A DNA stretch of 64,000 bases from Alphaproteobacteria bacterium MarineAlpha5_Bin9 (GTDB lineage: Bacteria; Pseudomonadota; Alphaproteobacteria; HIMB59; GCA-002718135): the NCBI GenBank assembly GCA_002937895.1, contig PTKV01000005.1, positions 19,331-83,330 of the forward strand, read 5' to 3'. A model generated the notes under the pieces. That model had not been told where the DNA came from. It searched no databases and was given only the letters and a program-made list of their open reading frames with translations. The position numbers and the translations under genes were made by a program. This document shows positions 33,912-43,833 of this stretch, piece by piece. The first letter of the stretch is position 1. Every line of letters begins with the position of its first letter.

Positions 33912-35086
33912 TTTGTTTTGTATTTAGTAACTGGCAAGAAAAATGTCATTATTGAAATAATCAACATAATTATTGCACTAAGAATGAATAACATACCAAA
34001 TTCAGAAGTAAGCTTATAAACTAATGAAATTAAATAAACTGCTAAAGGTCCAGAACCAAAAGCTACTATAAATTTAATACCATACATAGAACCATGATGT
34101 CTACGAGGTGTATATTTAGCTAGTAATATATTTTCAGTTGGTAATATACTTGCATTAAATAAAACTGTTAATAAACATACTATTACAAGAGGAATTCCGG
34201 TAAAAAAAGAGATAAAAATAAAAAATGGAATTTGGAATATCATTCCTATCAAATAAATTTTTTTTAAAGAAAATTTATCTGCTAATAATCCACCTATTAA
34301 TGACATCAAGCCAGATAAACCATATATTAATGCAACAATTGCTCCAATTTGATATGTTGAAATATTCTCTATTCTTAAATCAAAAAGTTTGGGCAATGAA
34401 GTTTGCATAAATTGGAAAGTTAACCCTAAACCAAACATGGCAGTTAATAAAATAATAGCAACTAATATAAGTTGAGATGAAGAATGTTTTTCATCAAAAC
34501 TTTTAACCGATATATTCCTAAAGGATATATATTTACTTATTATTAGAAAAAATAAAATAATTGAAAGAATTATAGAAATAACTCCAGGTATAATAAAAGC
34601 CAATTGCCATCCATAAACTTCAACTAAAAGTCCTGCTACATAAGCTCCTGTTCCAATCCCTATTCCACCAAATATTCCATTAATTCCAAGAGCTTTTCCT
34701 CTTTTTTTATAAGAATTTACTATCCATGCTACTCCTACAGGATGATAAATAGAACAAAACAATCCTAACAAAGATAATCCAATAAACAAAAATAATTTAT
34801 TTTCACTTAAACCGCATATAATTGAAGAAAAACCCATGCCTAAAAACATTATAACCATCATCATTGATCGACTCCATCTATCACTAATCCATCCAGCAGG
34901 AAGTGCTCCAATTCCTACTAACAATGATCCTAAAGTCCATAGTCTAATAAGTTCATCATATGATATCATCCATTGATCTTCAATTGCTAGAATAATAACA
35001 AAATAAAAAGCTGCAAACATATGCATAAAAGCATGGCCAACAGAAGAAAAGATAAGAGTTAAGTTATTATTATTCACTTTTAACAA
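33908..35086 (-). CDS. Major facilitator superfamily transporter
   Basis: 392 aa with twelve hydrophobic segments. The loop 2-3 motif is GWISDRWSRSMMM (MFS motif A variant) and a second copy is LLADKFSLKKIYLIG. VGHAFMHMFAAFYFVI at the start is seen in fosmidomycin-resistance-like and related families; substrate undetermined. Overlaps msrB by 17 nt upstream. Confidence 0.9.
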   Translation of the reverse strand: MLKVNNNNLTLIFSSVGHAFMHMFAAFYFVIILAIEDQWMISYDELIRLWTLGSLLVGIGALPAGWISDRWSRSMMMVIMFLGMGFSSIICGLSENKLFLFIGLSLLGLFCSIYHPVGVAWIVNSYKKRGKALGINGIFGGIGIGTGAYVAGLLVEVYGWQLAFIIPGVISIILSIILFFLIISKYISFRNISVKSFDEKHSSSQLILVAIILLTAMFGLGLTFQFMQTSLPKLFDLRIENISTYQIGAIVALIYGLSGLMSLIGGLLADKFSLKKIYLIGMIFQIPFFIFISFFTGIPLVIVCLLTVLFNASILPTENILLAKYTPRRHHGSMYGIKFIVAFGSGPLAVYLISLVYKLTSEFGMLFILSAIIMLIISIMTFFLPVTKYKTN

Positions 35087-35465
35087 GATTTAAAGATGAA
35101 GAATTAATACAATATCTTTTTCCTGTAGGTTGAGGACCATCATCAAAAAGATGGCCTAAATGTGCATTACAATTTGAACATAAAACTTCAATTCTTTTCT
35201 TGCCTAAAGAGTTATCAATTTTAGAAGTAATATTTTTTTCTTCAAGCAAATCATAAAAACTTGGCCATCCACTTTGAGAGTCATACTTTGTTTCACTAGA
35301 AAATAATTCAGCATTACAACATTTGCAACAATATATACCTGTAGATTTTTCATTATTGTATTTACCAGAAAAAGGTTTTTCTGTTCCAGCTTGTCTAGTA
35401 ATATAAAATGTTTGTGGATCTAATATCTTTTTCCATTCTTCTTCAGTTTTTTTAATTTTCTTCAT
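35070..35465 (-). CDS. msrB: Peptide-methionine (R)-S-oxide reductase
   Basis: 131 aa. Catalytic Cys in RYCINSSSLN, the SGWPSFYD substrate-binding block, and two CxxC zinc pairs (CCKC and CSNC) give a complete MsrB. It repairs methionine-R-sulfoxide in proteins. Begins 4 nt inside the EamA stop on the same strand and overlaps the MFS start. Confidence 0.95.
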   Translation of the reverse strand: MKKIKKTEEEWKKILDPQTFYITRQAGTEKPFSGKYNNEKSTGIYCCKCCNAELFSSETKYDSQSGWPSFYDLLEEKNITSKIDNSLGKKRIEVLCSNCNAHLGHLFDDGPQPTGKRYCINSSSLNLVKSE

Positions 35466-36367
35466 GATGATTTAATTCTTTTGTTTACTAAATATATACC
35501 AATAAAAATCAAAATTGCTCCAATAATATGATAAAATTCTAAAATTTCATTTAAAAATATAATGGAAATAGTGCCTGCAAAAACTGGTATTAGATTTAAA
35601 AATAAACCTGAATTACTTGGACCAATTATTTTTATTGATTTTACCCACAATAGAAAGGATATCATACCAGGTCCAATACCGACATATAAAATCAATAAAA
35701 GTCCATTATTTTCATTAATAAAAAAATATTGATTGTTAATAGACTCGATAATAAAGAATGGTAAAAGAAAAATATTACCTATAAAAAATATCAAAAATAA
35801 AAATACAATAATATCAATAGTTTGAGGTAATTTTCTTAATAAAGCCGAATATATTGACCAACCTGTTACTGCTGCAAACATCCATAAATCACCAATAACA
35901 AAATTAAAATTACTTAAATTAACTAAATTTCCTTTAATAATTATACAAACAAAACCTATAAATGAGATAATAACGCCTAAATATTGATATAAATTTATCT
36001 GAACTTTAAAAATGAAATAAGATAAAATAATAATTATTGCAGGTGCAAATGCTGGCATTAATGATGAGGTTAAAACACTACTCGTGTTAAGTGAAATATT
36101 CATACATGAATTAAATAATCCTCCACTTAAAAAGCAAAGAAATGTTATTATTTTCCAATTTTTAAATAGAATTTGTCTATTTTGATAAAATTTTTTATAT
36201 ATGAAGGGTGTTAAAATTATTACTGCAACTAAATTTCTATAAAAACTCAACTTAATAGGTTCTAGCGATACAATACTAGCAAGCTTTGCTGCTATAACGT
36301 TACCTCCCCATAAAGAAGAGGCAAGAATCAGATATAGATAAGCAATATATTCTTTGTTTAATTTCAT
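35462..36367 (-). CDS. EamA/DMT family transporter
   Basis: 301 aa with ten hydrophobic segments in two EamA halves. N-terminal LASSLWGGNVIAAKLAS and second-half VGIGPGMISFLLWVKSIKIIGPSNSGLFLNLIPVFAG are typical DMT features. Substrate unknown. Third DMT protein of the window; it sits upstream of msrB with a 4-nt overlap. Confidence 0.9.
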   Translation of the reverse strand: MKLNKEYIAYLYLILASSLWGGNVIAAKLASIVSLEPIKLSFYRNLVAVIILTPFIYKKFYQNRQILFKNWKIITFLCFLSGGLFNSCMNISLNTSSVLTSSLMPAFAPAIIIILSYFIFKVQINLYQYLGVIISFIGFVCIIIKGNLVNLSNFNFVIGDLWMFAAVTGWSIYSALLRKLPQTIDIIVFLFLIFFIGNIFLLPFFIIESINNQYFFINENNGLLLILYVGIGPGMISFLLWVKSIKIIGPSNSGLFLNLIPVFAGTISIIFLNEILEFYHIIGAILIFIGIYLVNKRIKSS

Positions 36368-36381
36368 ATTTCAGAATATTT

Positions 36382-37254
36382 TCAATTTTTATTTAACAAA
36401 GAAATTAAACTAGAAGTATCCCATCTGTTTCCACCTAAATTCTGTATTTGCGAATAAAATTTATCAACTATTACAGTAATTGGTAAATGTGCTTTATTTT
36501 TCTTCGCTTCTTCAAAGCAGATTGCCAAATCTTTTCTCATCCAATCAACAGCAAATCCAAAATTAAAATCTCCATCAAGCATAGTTCTGTATCTATTTTC
36601 CATCTGCCATGATTGTGCAGCTCCTCTTGATATAACTTTTAAAACTTTTTCCATATTTAATTTAGATTTAACTCCAAAAGCTAGTCCTTCAGATAATCCT
36701 TGGACTAAACCTGCTATGCAAATTTGATTTATCATTTTTGTTAATTGACCTGAACCCGATTCTCCTATTAATTCAATTGCTTTAGCATAAGACAAAATAG
36801 TTTTTTTTACCTTATCATAAGGATCTTTATCCCCTCCTACCATTATAGAAAGTTGTCCATTTTCAGCACCAGATTGCCCACCAGATACAGGTGCATCTAA
36901 AAAATGAAAACCATTTTTTTTACATATACTATAATATTTTCTAGCAATTTCAGCTGATGCGGTAGTATGATCAACTATTATAGTTCCTTGTTTAATATTA
37001 TTTAAAATACCCTCTTCTCCTTCCATTACTTCGTTCAGATCATTGTCTTTACCAACACAGATAAAAATAAAATCTGAATTTTTTGATGCTAATCCTGGAG
37101 TTAATTCAAAAGTTCCTTTGTATTCATTGATCCATTTTTCAGATTTAGATCTAGTTCTATTATAAACAATCACTTCATTATTATTTTTTTTAAGATGTCC
37201 AGCCATGGGATATCCCATTACACCTAAACCTATAAAAGTTATTTTTTTGCTCAT
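36382..37254 (-). CDS. NAD(P)-dependent beta-hydroxyacid dehydrogenase (3-HIBADH / tartronate semialdehyde reductase family)
   Basis: 290 aa. Rossmann signature FIGLGVMGYPMAGHL, NRTRSK for cofactor choice, DAPVSGGQSGAENGQLSIMVGG and the catalytic-Lys block GQLTKMINQI. It oxidises or reduces small beta-hydroxyacids. Given glyoxylate from ureidoglycolate, tartronate semialdehyde reductase is attractive, but glyoxylate carboligase is not in this window. It sits 3 nt from the next gene. Confidence 0.85.
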   Translation of the reverse strand: MSKKITFIGLGVMGYPMAGHLKKNNNEVIVYNRTRSKSEKWINEYKGTFELTPGLASKNSDFIFICVGKDNDLNEVMEGEEGILNNIKQGTIIVDHTTASAEIARKYYSICKKNGFHFLDAPVSGGQSGAENGQLSIMVGGDKDPYDKVKKTILSYAKAIELIGESGSGQLTKMINQICIAGLVQGLSEGLAFGVKSKLNMEKVLKVISRGAAQSWQMENRYRTMLDGDFNFGFAVDWMRKDLAICFEEAKKNKAHLPITVIVDKFYSQIQNLGGNRWDTSSLISLLNKN

Positions 37255-37257
37255 TAT

Positions 37258-38058
37258 TTACTCCATTAATTTATTTAAAATTTTTTTTCCTAATTGATAA
37301 TTGCCAGTAACTATCAAATTTTGCTCATCAGAACAATGATTGTAACTTCTTTCAGTAAAATAAGAATCAAAACCACCAGCTTCTCTTACTATTAATATTC
37401 CCGGTAAATGATCCCACGGATAAAGTTTGGACAAAACTAAAAAATCTCTAATATTTCTAGCTATATCTACATATTCAAGACCTATACATCCGTAACTAGA
37501 TATTTTTTTAAAAGAATTTTTTAATTTAATAATTTTTTCATATTTATCATTATCCCAATATTTTGAACTTATCGAACCAATTGAGTCATTGATATTTTTT
37601 GTATTGGTAATTATTAATTTTTTATCATTGAAATAACTTCCATAATTCATTCGAGATGATACTAAATCTTCTGTTAAAGGATTATATATCCATGTTTGTA
37701 AGATATTCTTAAAATAAGTAAGTGAAATCATGATTACAAATTTTTCTTTTCCATTTATATAGTTCTTAGTTCCATCAATAGGATCTACAGTCCAACAATA
37801 ATTTTTTTCATTGTATTGATTGATAATTTCAGGGGTTTTAGAAAATTTTTCCTCTCCGATAAAATAAGAGTTTGGGATAATATTTAATAACTTTTTATTT
37901 AATTCTTCCTCGACATTTATATCAACAACTGTAACAAGATCATTTTTATTTTTAAACATAATATCATTATTAGAAAGATTTTTATATTTTGGTAAAATAA
38001 ATTTTTTGCTAATATCAAAAAGTAATGTTTTTATTTTATAATTATCAATTTCAATCAT
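37258..38058 (-). CDS. Inositol monophosphatase family phosphatase
   Basis: 266 aa. Metal-site motifs FIGEEKFSK, VDPIDGTKNYING and the C-terminal YPWDHLPGILIVREAGG are complete. Family includes inositol-1-phosphatase, CysQ and histidinol-phosphatase HisN; the sequence does not decide, though no his genes are near. Overlaps the dat gene by 8 nt. Confidence 0.88.
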   Translation of the reverse strand: MIEIDNYKIKTLLFDISKKFILPKYKNLSNNDIMFKNKNDLVTVVDINVEEELNKKLLNIIPNSYFIGEEKFSKTPEIINQYNEKNYCWTVDPIDGTKNYINGKEKFVIMISLTYFKNILQTWIYNPLTEDLVSSRMNYGSYFNDKKLIITNTKNINDSIGSISSKYWDNDKYEKIIKLKNSFKKISSYGCIGLEYVDIARNIRDFLVLSKLYPWDHLPGILIVREAGGFDSYFTERSYNHCSDEQNLIVTGNYQLGKKILNKLME

Positions 38059-38893
38059 TCAATTTCTCAGTATAAAGTTTTGCTAATTTTATTGAAATCT
38101 TACCAATTTTACCATTATTTATCTTATTAGAATCTACTTTTATAATAGGTGTAACAAAAGAAGATGAACTAGTTAAAAAAACTTCATCAGCATTATATAA
38201 TTGCTTTATAGTAAATCGCTTTTCTTTAAGAATTAAGTTGTTTTCTTTAATTAAAATTTTTATTCTTTCTCTTGTAATTCCTTTCAAGATATCAGTATTT
38301 GATGGATGGGTAATTAAAATATTTTTTTTTATAATCCAAATATTAGAAGCTGTAGCTTCAGTTATATATTTATTATCTACTAGAATAGCTTCAAAAGCAT
38401 TTTTCTTTTCAGCTTCTTTTTTAGCTATAACATTAGCAAGTAATGAAACAGTTTTAATATCTCTTCTTTTCCATCTTAAATCAGGATATGTAATAACACT
38501 TTTACCTTTAAATTTAGAGTTTGGTAAATTAAATTTTTTTTTGATTATGTATACAATAATATTAGGTTTTAAATTTTTTTTATATGCGTGATCTCTTGAT
38601 TGAATTCCTCTTGTTATTTGTAGATATATAATCCCATTTTTAATTTTATTTAAAAAAATTAATTTATTAAATATATGATTTAATTTTTTATCATTTACTT
38701 TGTAATCAAATTTTAATTCATTAAGAGAATATCTCAATCTGATTAAATGAAATTTTAGATCTATTAATCTGTTATTATAAAAAGAGACAACTTCATATAC
38801 ACTATCTGAAAATTGTAGTCCCCGATCTTCAATATGAATTTTTGCATCTCTAAACTTAATATATTTAGAGTTTAAAAAAACAATATTACTCAT
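38051..38893 (-). CDS. dat: D-amino acid aminotransferase (class IV)
   Basis: 280 aa. IEDRGLQFSDSVYEVV, the PLP-Lys block DIKTVSLLANVIAKKEA and ITEATASNIWII mark a class IV aminotransferase of the D-alanine aminotransferase type. It could supply D-Glu/D-Ala for peptidoglycan. In other alphaproteobacteria dat follows trkA as here. Overlaps trkA by one base. Confidence 0.87.
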   Translation of the reverse strand: MSNIVFLNSKYIKFRDAKIHIEDRGLQFSDSVYEVVSFYNNRLIDLKFHLIRLRYSLNELKFDYKVNDKKLNHIFNKLIFLNKIKNGIIYLQITRGIQSRDHAYKKNLKPNIIVYIIKKKFNLPNSKFKGKSVITYPDLRWKRRDIKTVSLLANVIAKKEAEKKNAFEAILVDNKYITEATASNIWIIKKNILITHPSNTDILKGITRERIKILIKENNLILKEKRFTIKQLYNADEVFLTSSSSFVTPIIKVDSNKINNGKIGKISIKLAKLYTEKLND

Positions 38894-40257
38894 TAATCAA
38901 CAGATAAAAGTTTCTCTAATTTTTTTATACAACTAGTTTCAGAAAAAAATACTACGTCATCATTAATTTCAAAGATTGTATCCATATTTGGTATTATGAT
39001 ATTATTTTTTCTTAATATTGCACCAATTCTAATATTTTTTGGTAAATTTAAATCTGACAATTTTTTATTAGCAAAATCAGAATTATCAATAATTTCAGCT
39101 TCAATAACTTCACCAAATCCATCTCCCAAAGTATAGATTCTTCTAATTTTTCCACTTCTGACTTTTTCAAGTATGGTAGAAATTGTAATAAGTCTGGGAT
39201 CAATTATAATATCTATCCCTATATTACTTAATAATGATGAATAGGATGATTTATTTACTAAAGTCATACAACTTTTACATCCTGCTTTTTTTGCTAATAA
39301 TGAAGCTAATATATTAACCTCATCATCATTAGTTATAGCAATTAAATTATCTGAATTTGATATATCTACTTCTTCTAAAATGTTGGTTTCTAATGCATCA
39401 CCATTAAATACGGTTAGTTTTTTCAGATTTGATGCTAAATATTCAGATCTTTCTTTGTTATATTCTATTAAACTTGTAGACATTGCTTTATCTTCTTCTT
39501 CAATAATTTTACAAAGAGGGTACCCTATATTGCCTCCCCCTACGATTACTATTTTTTGTGATTGAGTTTCATCATGACCAAAAGATTGCATAGCTTCATT
39601 AAAATTTTCATTTTTAACAACAAAATATACAATATCATTCTCTAATAATATAGTTTCTGAATCAACTACGAATTTATTTTCTTCTCTTATTATAAATAAA
39701 ATATTTAATAAAAAATCTTTATTTATTGATGATATTTTTTTTATAGGAGTGTTTAAAATTGGACATTTTTTTTCACATTTTAATCCAACTAATTTTAAAT
39801 TATTATCAGCTAATTCTAACATATCAATAGCTCCTGGTGCTTGTAGTCTTCTAAAAATGGCTTTTGCTACTTCTAATTCTGGTGAAATTATTGAATCAAT
39901 AGGTAAATTTTCCTTGTTATATAAATTTGTCCACTCTAGTTTTAAATAATCAGGTTGTCTAACTCTTGCAATTTTTGATGGAATTTTAAATAAAGAATAA
40001 GCTATTTGACATGCTATCATATTTGTTTCATCACTTTTAGTAACAGCTATTAAAATATCACAATCTTTTGCACCTGCAGATTCTAAAATACTTGGTTGAC
40101 TAGCTGCTCCAACAATAGTTTTAACATCTAATGATTCAGAAATTTTTTGAATTAATTCACGTGATTCATCAATTACTGTTACATCCAATCCCTCATTTGA
40201 TAAACTTTCAGCTATACTTCTACCAACGACCCCGGCTCCACAGACAATAGATTTCAT
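38893..40257 (-). CDS. trkA: Trk potassium uptake regulatory subunit TrkA
   Basis: 454 aa with the duplicated RCK architecture: GAGVVGRSIAESL (N-terminal NAD site) and VGGGNIGYPLCKII (second), each followed by a TrkA-C domain. Binds NAD(H) and gates a TrkH/TrkG potassium channel, not encoded here. Separated by 17 nt from ntrX, including a short TGTTA repeat. Confidence 0.95.
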   Translation of the reverse strand: MKSIVCGAGVVGRSIAESLSNEGLDVTVIDESRELIQKISESLDVKTIVGAASQPSILESAGAKDCDILIAVTKSDETNMIACQIAYSLFKIPSKIARVRQPDYLKLEWTNLYNKENLPIDSIISPELEVAKAIFRRLQAPGAIDMLELADNNLKLVGLKCEKKCPILNTPIKKISSINKDFLLNILFIIREENKFVVDSETILLENDIVYFVVKNENFNEAMQSFGHDETQSQKIVIVGGGNIGYPLCKIIEEEDKAMSTSLIEYNKERSEYLASNLKKLTVFNGDALETNILEEVDISNSDNLIAITNDDEVNILASLLAKKAGCKSCMTLVNKSSYSSLLSNIGIDIIIDPRLITISTILEKVRSGKIRRIYTLGDGFGEVIEAEIIDNSDFANKKLSDLNLPKNIRIGAILRKNNIIIPNMDTIFEINDDVVFFSETSCIKKLEKLLSVD

Positions 40258-40262
40258 ATGAT

Positions 40263-40281
40263 TGTTATGTTATGTTATGTT
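40263..40281. repeat. Short TGTTA tandem repeat (3.8 copies)
   Basis: Three full TGTTA units (40263-40277) and a partial fourth lie across the ntrX stop and the ntrX-trkA gap. Copy-number change would mostly alter the intergenic spacing. Confidence 0.7.
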
Positions 40282-41612
40282 TTATTTATATCAATATTTA
40301 ATATTTTGAGTTTTCTATAAAGTGCGGTTCTCTCCATACCAGTAAATTCTGATATTTTTGATATATTACCATTAAATCTTTTAATTTGCGATAAAAAATA
40401 GTCTTTCTCAAATTTTTCTCTTGCTTCCTTAATTCCGGAATCAAATTTATATTGTGATTTTGCTGAAATTTGCTCAATATCTTCAGGAAGTTTAGTTATT
40501 TCTGTATCACTCTTAGAAATCATATTTTGATTTAATATTAAAATTCTTTCAATGTAATTTGAAATTTGTCTTACATTTCCAGGCCACTCATAATTTTCTA
40601 ATTTATTTTGAGCATTTTTAGATAAAAAAACTTTAGTTTTATAGTTATTAAATTTATTTAAAAAATAATTACATAATGGAATTATGTCTTCTCTTCGATC
40701 TTTGATAGATGGAATATGAATAGGGATAACATTTAATCTATAATAAAGATCTTTATTAAATTTATTTTGGTCAACTAAATTTGATAAATTTTCTGAAGAT
40801 AAAGATATAAATTTTAAATCTATATGAACATTATAACCTTCAAGTTTTTCAGGATTTTCTAAAAGAAATAAAAGTTTTTTTTGAGACTCTAAAGAAGATT
40901 TATTTATATTTTCACATATTAAAGATGTTTTATTTGAATTTACAAAAATATTAGTATTAATACTTTTATAATTTATTTCAAAAACTTCACTCATTTGATC
41001 TTTATCTAATGATGAAAAATCTAATATATTCGCTAATGAATCTTTATAATTAGAAAGATTGTGAATAGATTTTGCAAATAGTTTTTTTCCTGAACCTATT
41101 GCTCCTGTTATCAATATACGTGAATTAGATTGGCTAATTTTTTTTAAGTTTTTTTTAATTTCTAAGATAAATTTGGATTCACCAACAATTTCTGATTTTG
41201 TGTTATTTGATTTTTTAAGATAATTATTTTCTTTTATTAATTTTGCATTTTCAATAGCTCTATTAGATAAAATAATTAGTTTTTCACTATTAAAAGGTTT
41301 TTCTAAAAAATCATAAGCACCATTTTTTATACAATTAACTGCCATATCTATATTACCATGTCCGCTTATAATAATAATAGGAATCGATGAATTTAGCTGT
41401 TTAAATTTTTTTAATAATTGTATTCCATCAAGGTCACTATTTGAAAGCCATACATCTAAAATAACTAAATCAGGTTGAAAATCATTAAAAAATTTAATTG
41501 CATCTTTTGAATTTAATGCGCTTTTAGTCAAAAATTTTTGATCATTTAAAATTTCAGAAATTAAAAAACATATATCTTTTTCATCATCAATAATTAAAAC
41601 TTTATTATTCAT
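40275..41612 (-). CDS. ntrX: Response regulator NtrX with degenerate AAA+ domain
   Basis: 445 aa. Receiver domain: acidic pocket DDE (9-11), phospho-acceptor D53 (VILDVW), ISGHG and KPF. Central AAA+ domain keeps a Walker-A-like GAIGSGKK (170-177), but the sigma54-contact GAFTGA loop is absent and the Walker B position reads SLICEN (230-235) instead of the usual LFLDE. The arginine-finger region YYRLNVIPIHIPSIKDRREDI remains. A Fis-type HTH (ISKISEFTGMERTALYRKLK) ends it. It acts with NtrY in nitrogen and envelope/redox control. It probably regulates DNA without sigma54 activation. Confidence 0.92.
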   Translation of the reverse strand: MNNKVLIIDDEKDICFLISEILNDQKFLTKSALNSKDAIKFFNDFQPDLVILDVWLSNSDLDGIQLLKKFKQLNSSIPIIIISGHGNIDMAVNCIKNGAYDFLEKPFNSEKLIILSNRAIENAKLIKENNYLKKSNNTKSEIVGESKFILEIKKNLKKISQSNSRILITGAIGSGKKLFAKSIHNLSNYKDSLANILDFSSLDKDQMSEVFEINYKSINTNIFVNSNKTSLICENINKSSLESQKKLLFLLENPEKLEGYNVHIDLKFISLSSENLSNLVDQNKFNKDLYYRLNVIPIHIPSIKDRREDIIPLCNYFLNKFNNYKTKVFLSKNAQNKLENYEWPGNVRQISNYIERILILNQNMISKSDTEITKLPEDIEQISAKSQYKFDSGIKEAREKFEKDYFLSQIKRFNGNISKISEFTGMERTALYRKLKILNIDINKT

Positions 41613-43750
41613 TATATTTTAAATGTAACTGTAACTGTAGATCCTGATAACTTTGTATTTTTTTCTATTTTAATAGAGCCATTATGATCTTCAAGGATTT
41701 TTTTAACAATCGATAATCCTAAACCTGTGCCTTTTTCCTTTGTGGTATAATATGGTTCAAATAATTTTCTAATATTTTCACTTTTAACTCCAATTCCATT
41801 ATCAATAATCTTTATTATCACTTTTTGACCAACTTTATTAAAAATAATTTTAATTGAGGGATTAGGAATATTTACAACAGCTTCAATAGAATTTTTTATC
41901 AAATTATTTAATGCTTGTGATATTTGAAATTTATCAAATTGAAAATTGATAGTATGTTTATCTTCTTCAAGAGCAAATTTTATTTCATTATAACTATTTG
42001 AAAAAAAATCAAAGCACTCCTGTATTGTAAGATTTAAATTTTCAAGTTTCATTTCAGGATTTGGCATTCTCGCAAATGAGGAAAATTCATCAATCAATTT
42101 CCCTATATCATCTACTTGTCTAGAGATTGTATTAGTTAGTTTAATTAAATCATCTTTATTTAAATTTTTATCTATAAACTTTGTTTGAATTCTTTCTGAA
42201 GATAATTTAATTGGAGTTAAGGGATTTTTTACTTCATGAGCTATTTTTCTTGCTATATCAGACCATGCAGCATGTTTTTCGGCTAATATTAATGATGTCA
42301 TGTCATCTATTGTTACTACATATCCTGAAATTTGATTATTTTCTTTTTCTTTAATTATTTTAATATTTAGATTTCTTATATTATCATCTATTATATATTC
42401 TAATTGGTGTTGAGAAATATTTAAATTAGAGCTTTTAAAATCTTCAAAAATTTTTTTTAATTCTGGAAAAACATTTATTATATCAGTTGATATAAGATCT
42501 TCTTCATCTTTCTTTAATATTCTTAAGGAGGATTTATTTATTAGATTTATCTTGAAATTTTGGTCTAAAGATATCACTCCTGTGGTTAGTAAACTTAATA
42601 TTGCTTCAATAAATAATCTTTTCTTTTCATCTTCTTCGCTCTTAGCTAAAATTACATCTTGATTATTTTTAATTTCATTAATCATTTGATTATATGATCT
42701 AATTAAAACATTAATCTCTTTAAATTGTTGATCTTCATCAACAAATGAATTTAAGTTACCTGTAGAAATTCTGTTTGCAGATTCAATAAGTTTACTCATA
42801 GGTTTAGATAATCTTCCTGCTAGTCTTAATCCAATTAAAATAGCAATTAAAATAAAACATATAGAAAATAGAACGAATATCATTGAAAATGTAATTTGAA
42901 TTCCTTTACTTTCTTCTTCTTTTGAAGTGTATATCTCAAAAGCACGACTTGTATCTTCAATATGTTTCCAAATATTATTATTAAATTTTCTGTTAATTTG
43001 TAAATATGTATCATCAAAAAAGAATAATTTTTGATATGCAGTAATAGAATTTTCCTCTGGTTGATAAATATATATTTGACTTTTATCTAAAATATTAAAA
43101 ATATTATTTGAAGGGTAAATAAAATTTTTTAATTCTTTATCATTAAAACTAGATAATACTTTTTTATCTAAATTAAATACATATATATTGGAAATAGTTC
43201 TAAGATTAAGATAATCTTGTAATTCTTTATCCATTAAATCTTTATTAACTTCATTATTTCTAGCAACTTTAATAATTTCTCGAGATATAAGTTGAATATC
43301 TGAAATTAATTCCTCTTGAATTTCATTTGAATAACTTCTAGCTACAATATTAGAATTAATAATAGCTTCTTTTACTGCTTTTCCATACCAAGTTCTTAAT
43401 TCTAAATTGAAAAATAGTGATGTGATAATTACTACACCTATTGCTGGGCCAAGAGCTATTAATGTAAATAAATTTACAAATTTTATATGTAGTCTTGATT
43501 CTTGATAATTTCTTTTTCTAAATATTAAAATTAAAATGATTTGTCTTGTTAAAAGTCCAAAAAGTAAAATAACTAAAATTACATCAATTGATAATAAAAT
43601 TAATAAATTCTGAGGATCTTTAACTAATTCATTATTTGGCAATAAAAGATAAAATGTTATACTAAAACTAATAATTATTAATGCTATCAACACATAAAAA
43701 GATGATTGATTTATGTGAATTAAATTAAGAAATTTTTTAAAATTATTCAT
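41612..43750 (-). CDS. ntrY: Sensor histidine kinase NtrY
   Basis: 712 aa. Two membrane helices at ~15-35 and ~47-75 and another at ~85-110 precede a ~180-residue periplasmic sensor; a further helix (~285-305) leads to HAMP (SKPMSKLIESANRI), a PAS domain (LLTTGVISLDQNFKINLIN), the HisKA site IAHEVKNPLTPIK, and HATPase motifs NNLIKNSIEAV, IIDNGIGV and GTGLGLSIVKKI. Phosphorylates NtrX, whose ATG overlaps this stop by one base. First gene of the ntrYX-trkA-dat unit, divergent from ispDF over 83 nt. Confidence 0.95.
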   Translation of the reverse strand: MNNFKKFLNLIHINQSSFYVLIALIIISFSITFYLLLPNNELVKDPQNLLILLSIDVILVILLFGLLTRQIILILIFRKRNYQESRLHIKFVNLFTLIALGPAIGVVIITSLFFNLELRTWYGKAVKEAIINSNIVARSYSNEIQEELISDIQLISREIIKVARNNEVNKDLMDKELQDYLNLRTISNIYVFNLDKKVLSSFNDKELKNFIYPSNNIFNILDKSQIYIYQPEENSITAYQKLFFFDDTYLQINRKFNNNIWKHIEDTSRAFEIYTSKEEESKGIQITFSMIFVLFSICFILIAILIGLRLAGRLSKPMSKLIESANRISTGNLNSFVDEDQQFKEINVLIRSYNQMINEIKNNQDVILAKSEEDEKKRLFIEAILSLLTTGVISLDQNFKINLINKSSLRILKKDEEDLISTDIINVFPELKKIFEDFKSSNLNISQHQLEYIIDDNIRNLNIKIIKEKENNQISGYVVTIDDMTSLILAEKHAAWSDIARKIAHEVKNPLTPIKLSSERIQTKFIDKNLNKDDLIKLTNTISRQVDDIGKLIDEFSSFARMPNPEMKLENLNLTIQECFDFFSNSYNEIKFALEEDKHTINFQFDKFQISQALNNLIKNSIEAVVNIPNPSIKIIFNKVGQKVIIKIIDNGIGVKSENIRKLFEPYYTTKEKGTGLGLSIVKKILEDHNGSIKIEKNTKLSGSTVTVTFKI

Positions 43751-43833
43751 TTTTTAACTTATATCATTAGTAATTAATTAATAAAAATTATAAGTAAATT
43801 TAATTAATTATAAATTACTATATACTGATAAAT
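43751..43833. promoter_or_regulatory. Divergent promoter region ntrY / ispDF, both with leaderless spacing
   Basis: Minus strand: TATAAG (43763-43758) 7 nt before the ntrY ATG. Plus strand: TATACT (43821-43826) 7 nt before the ispDF ATG. Neither has a Shine-Dalgarno. Motif only, in AT-rich DNA. Confidence 0.45.
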
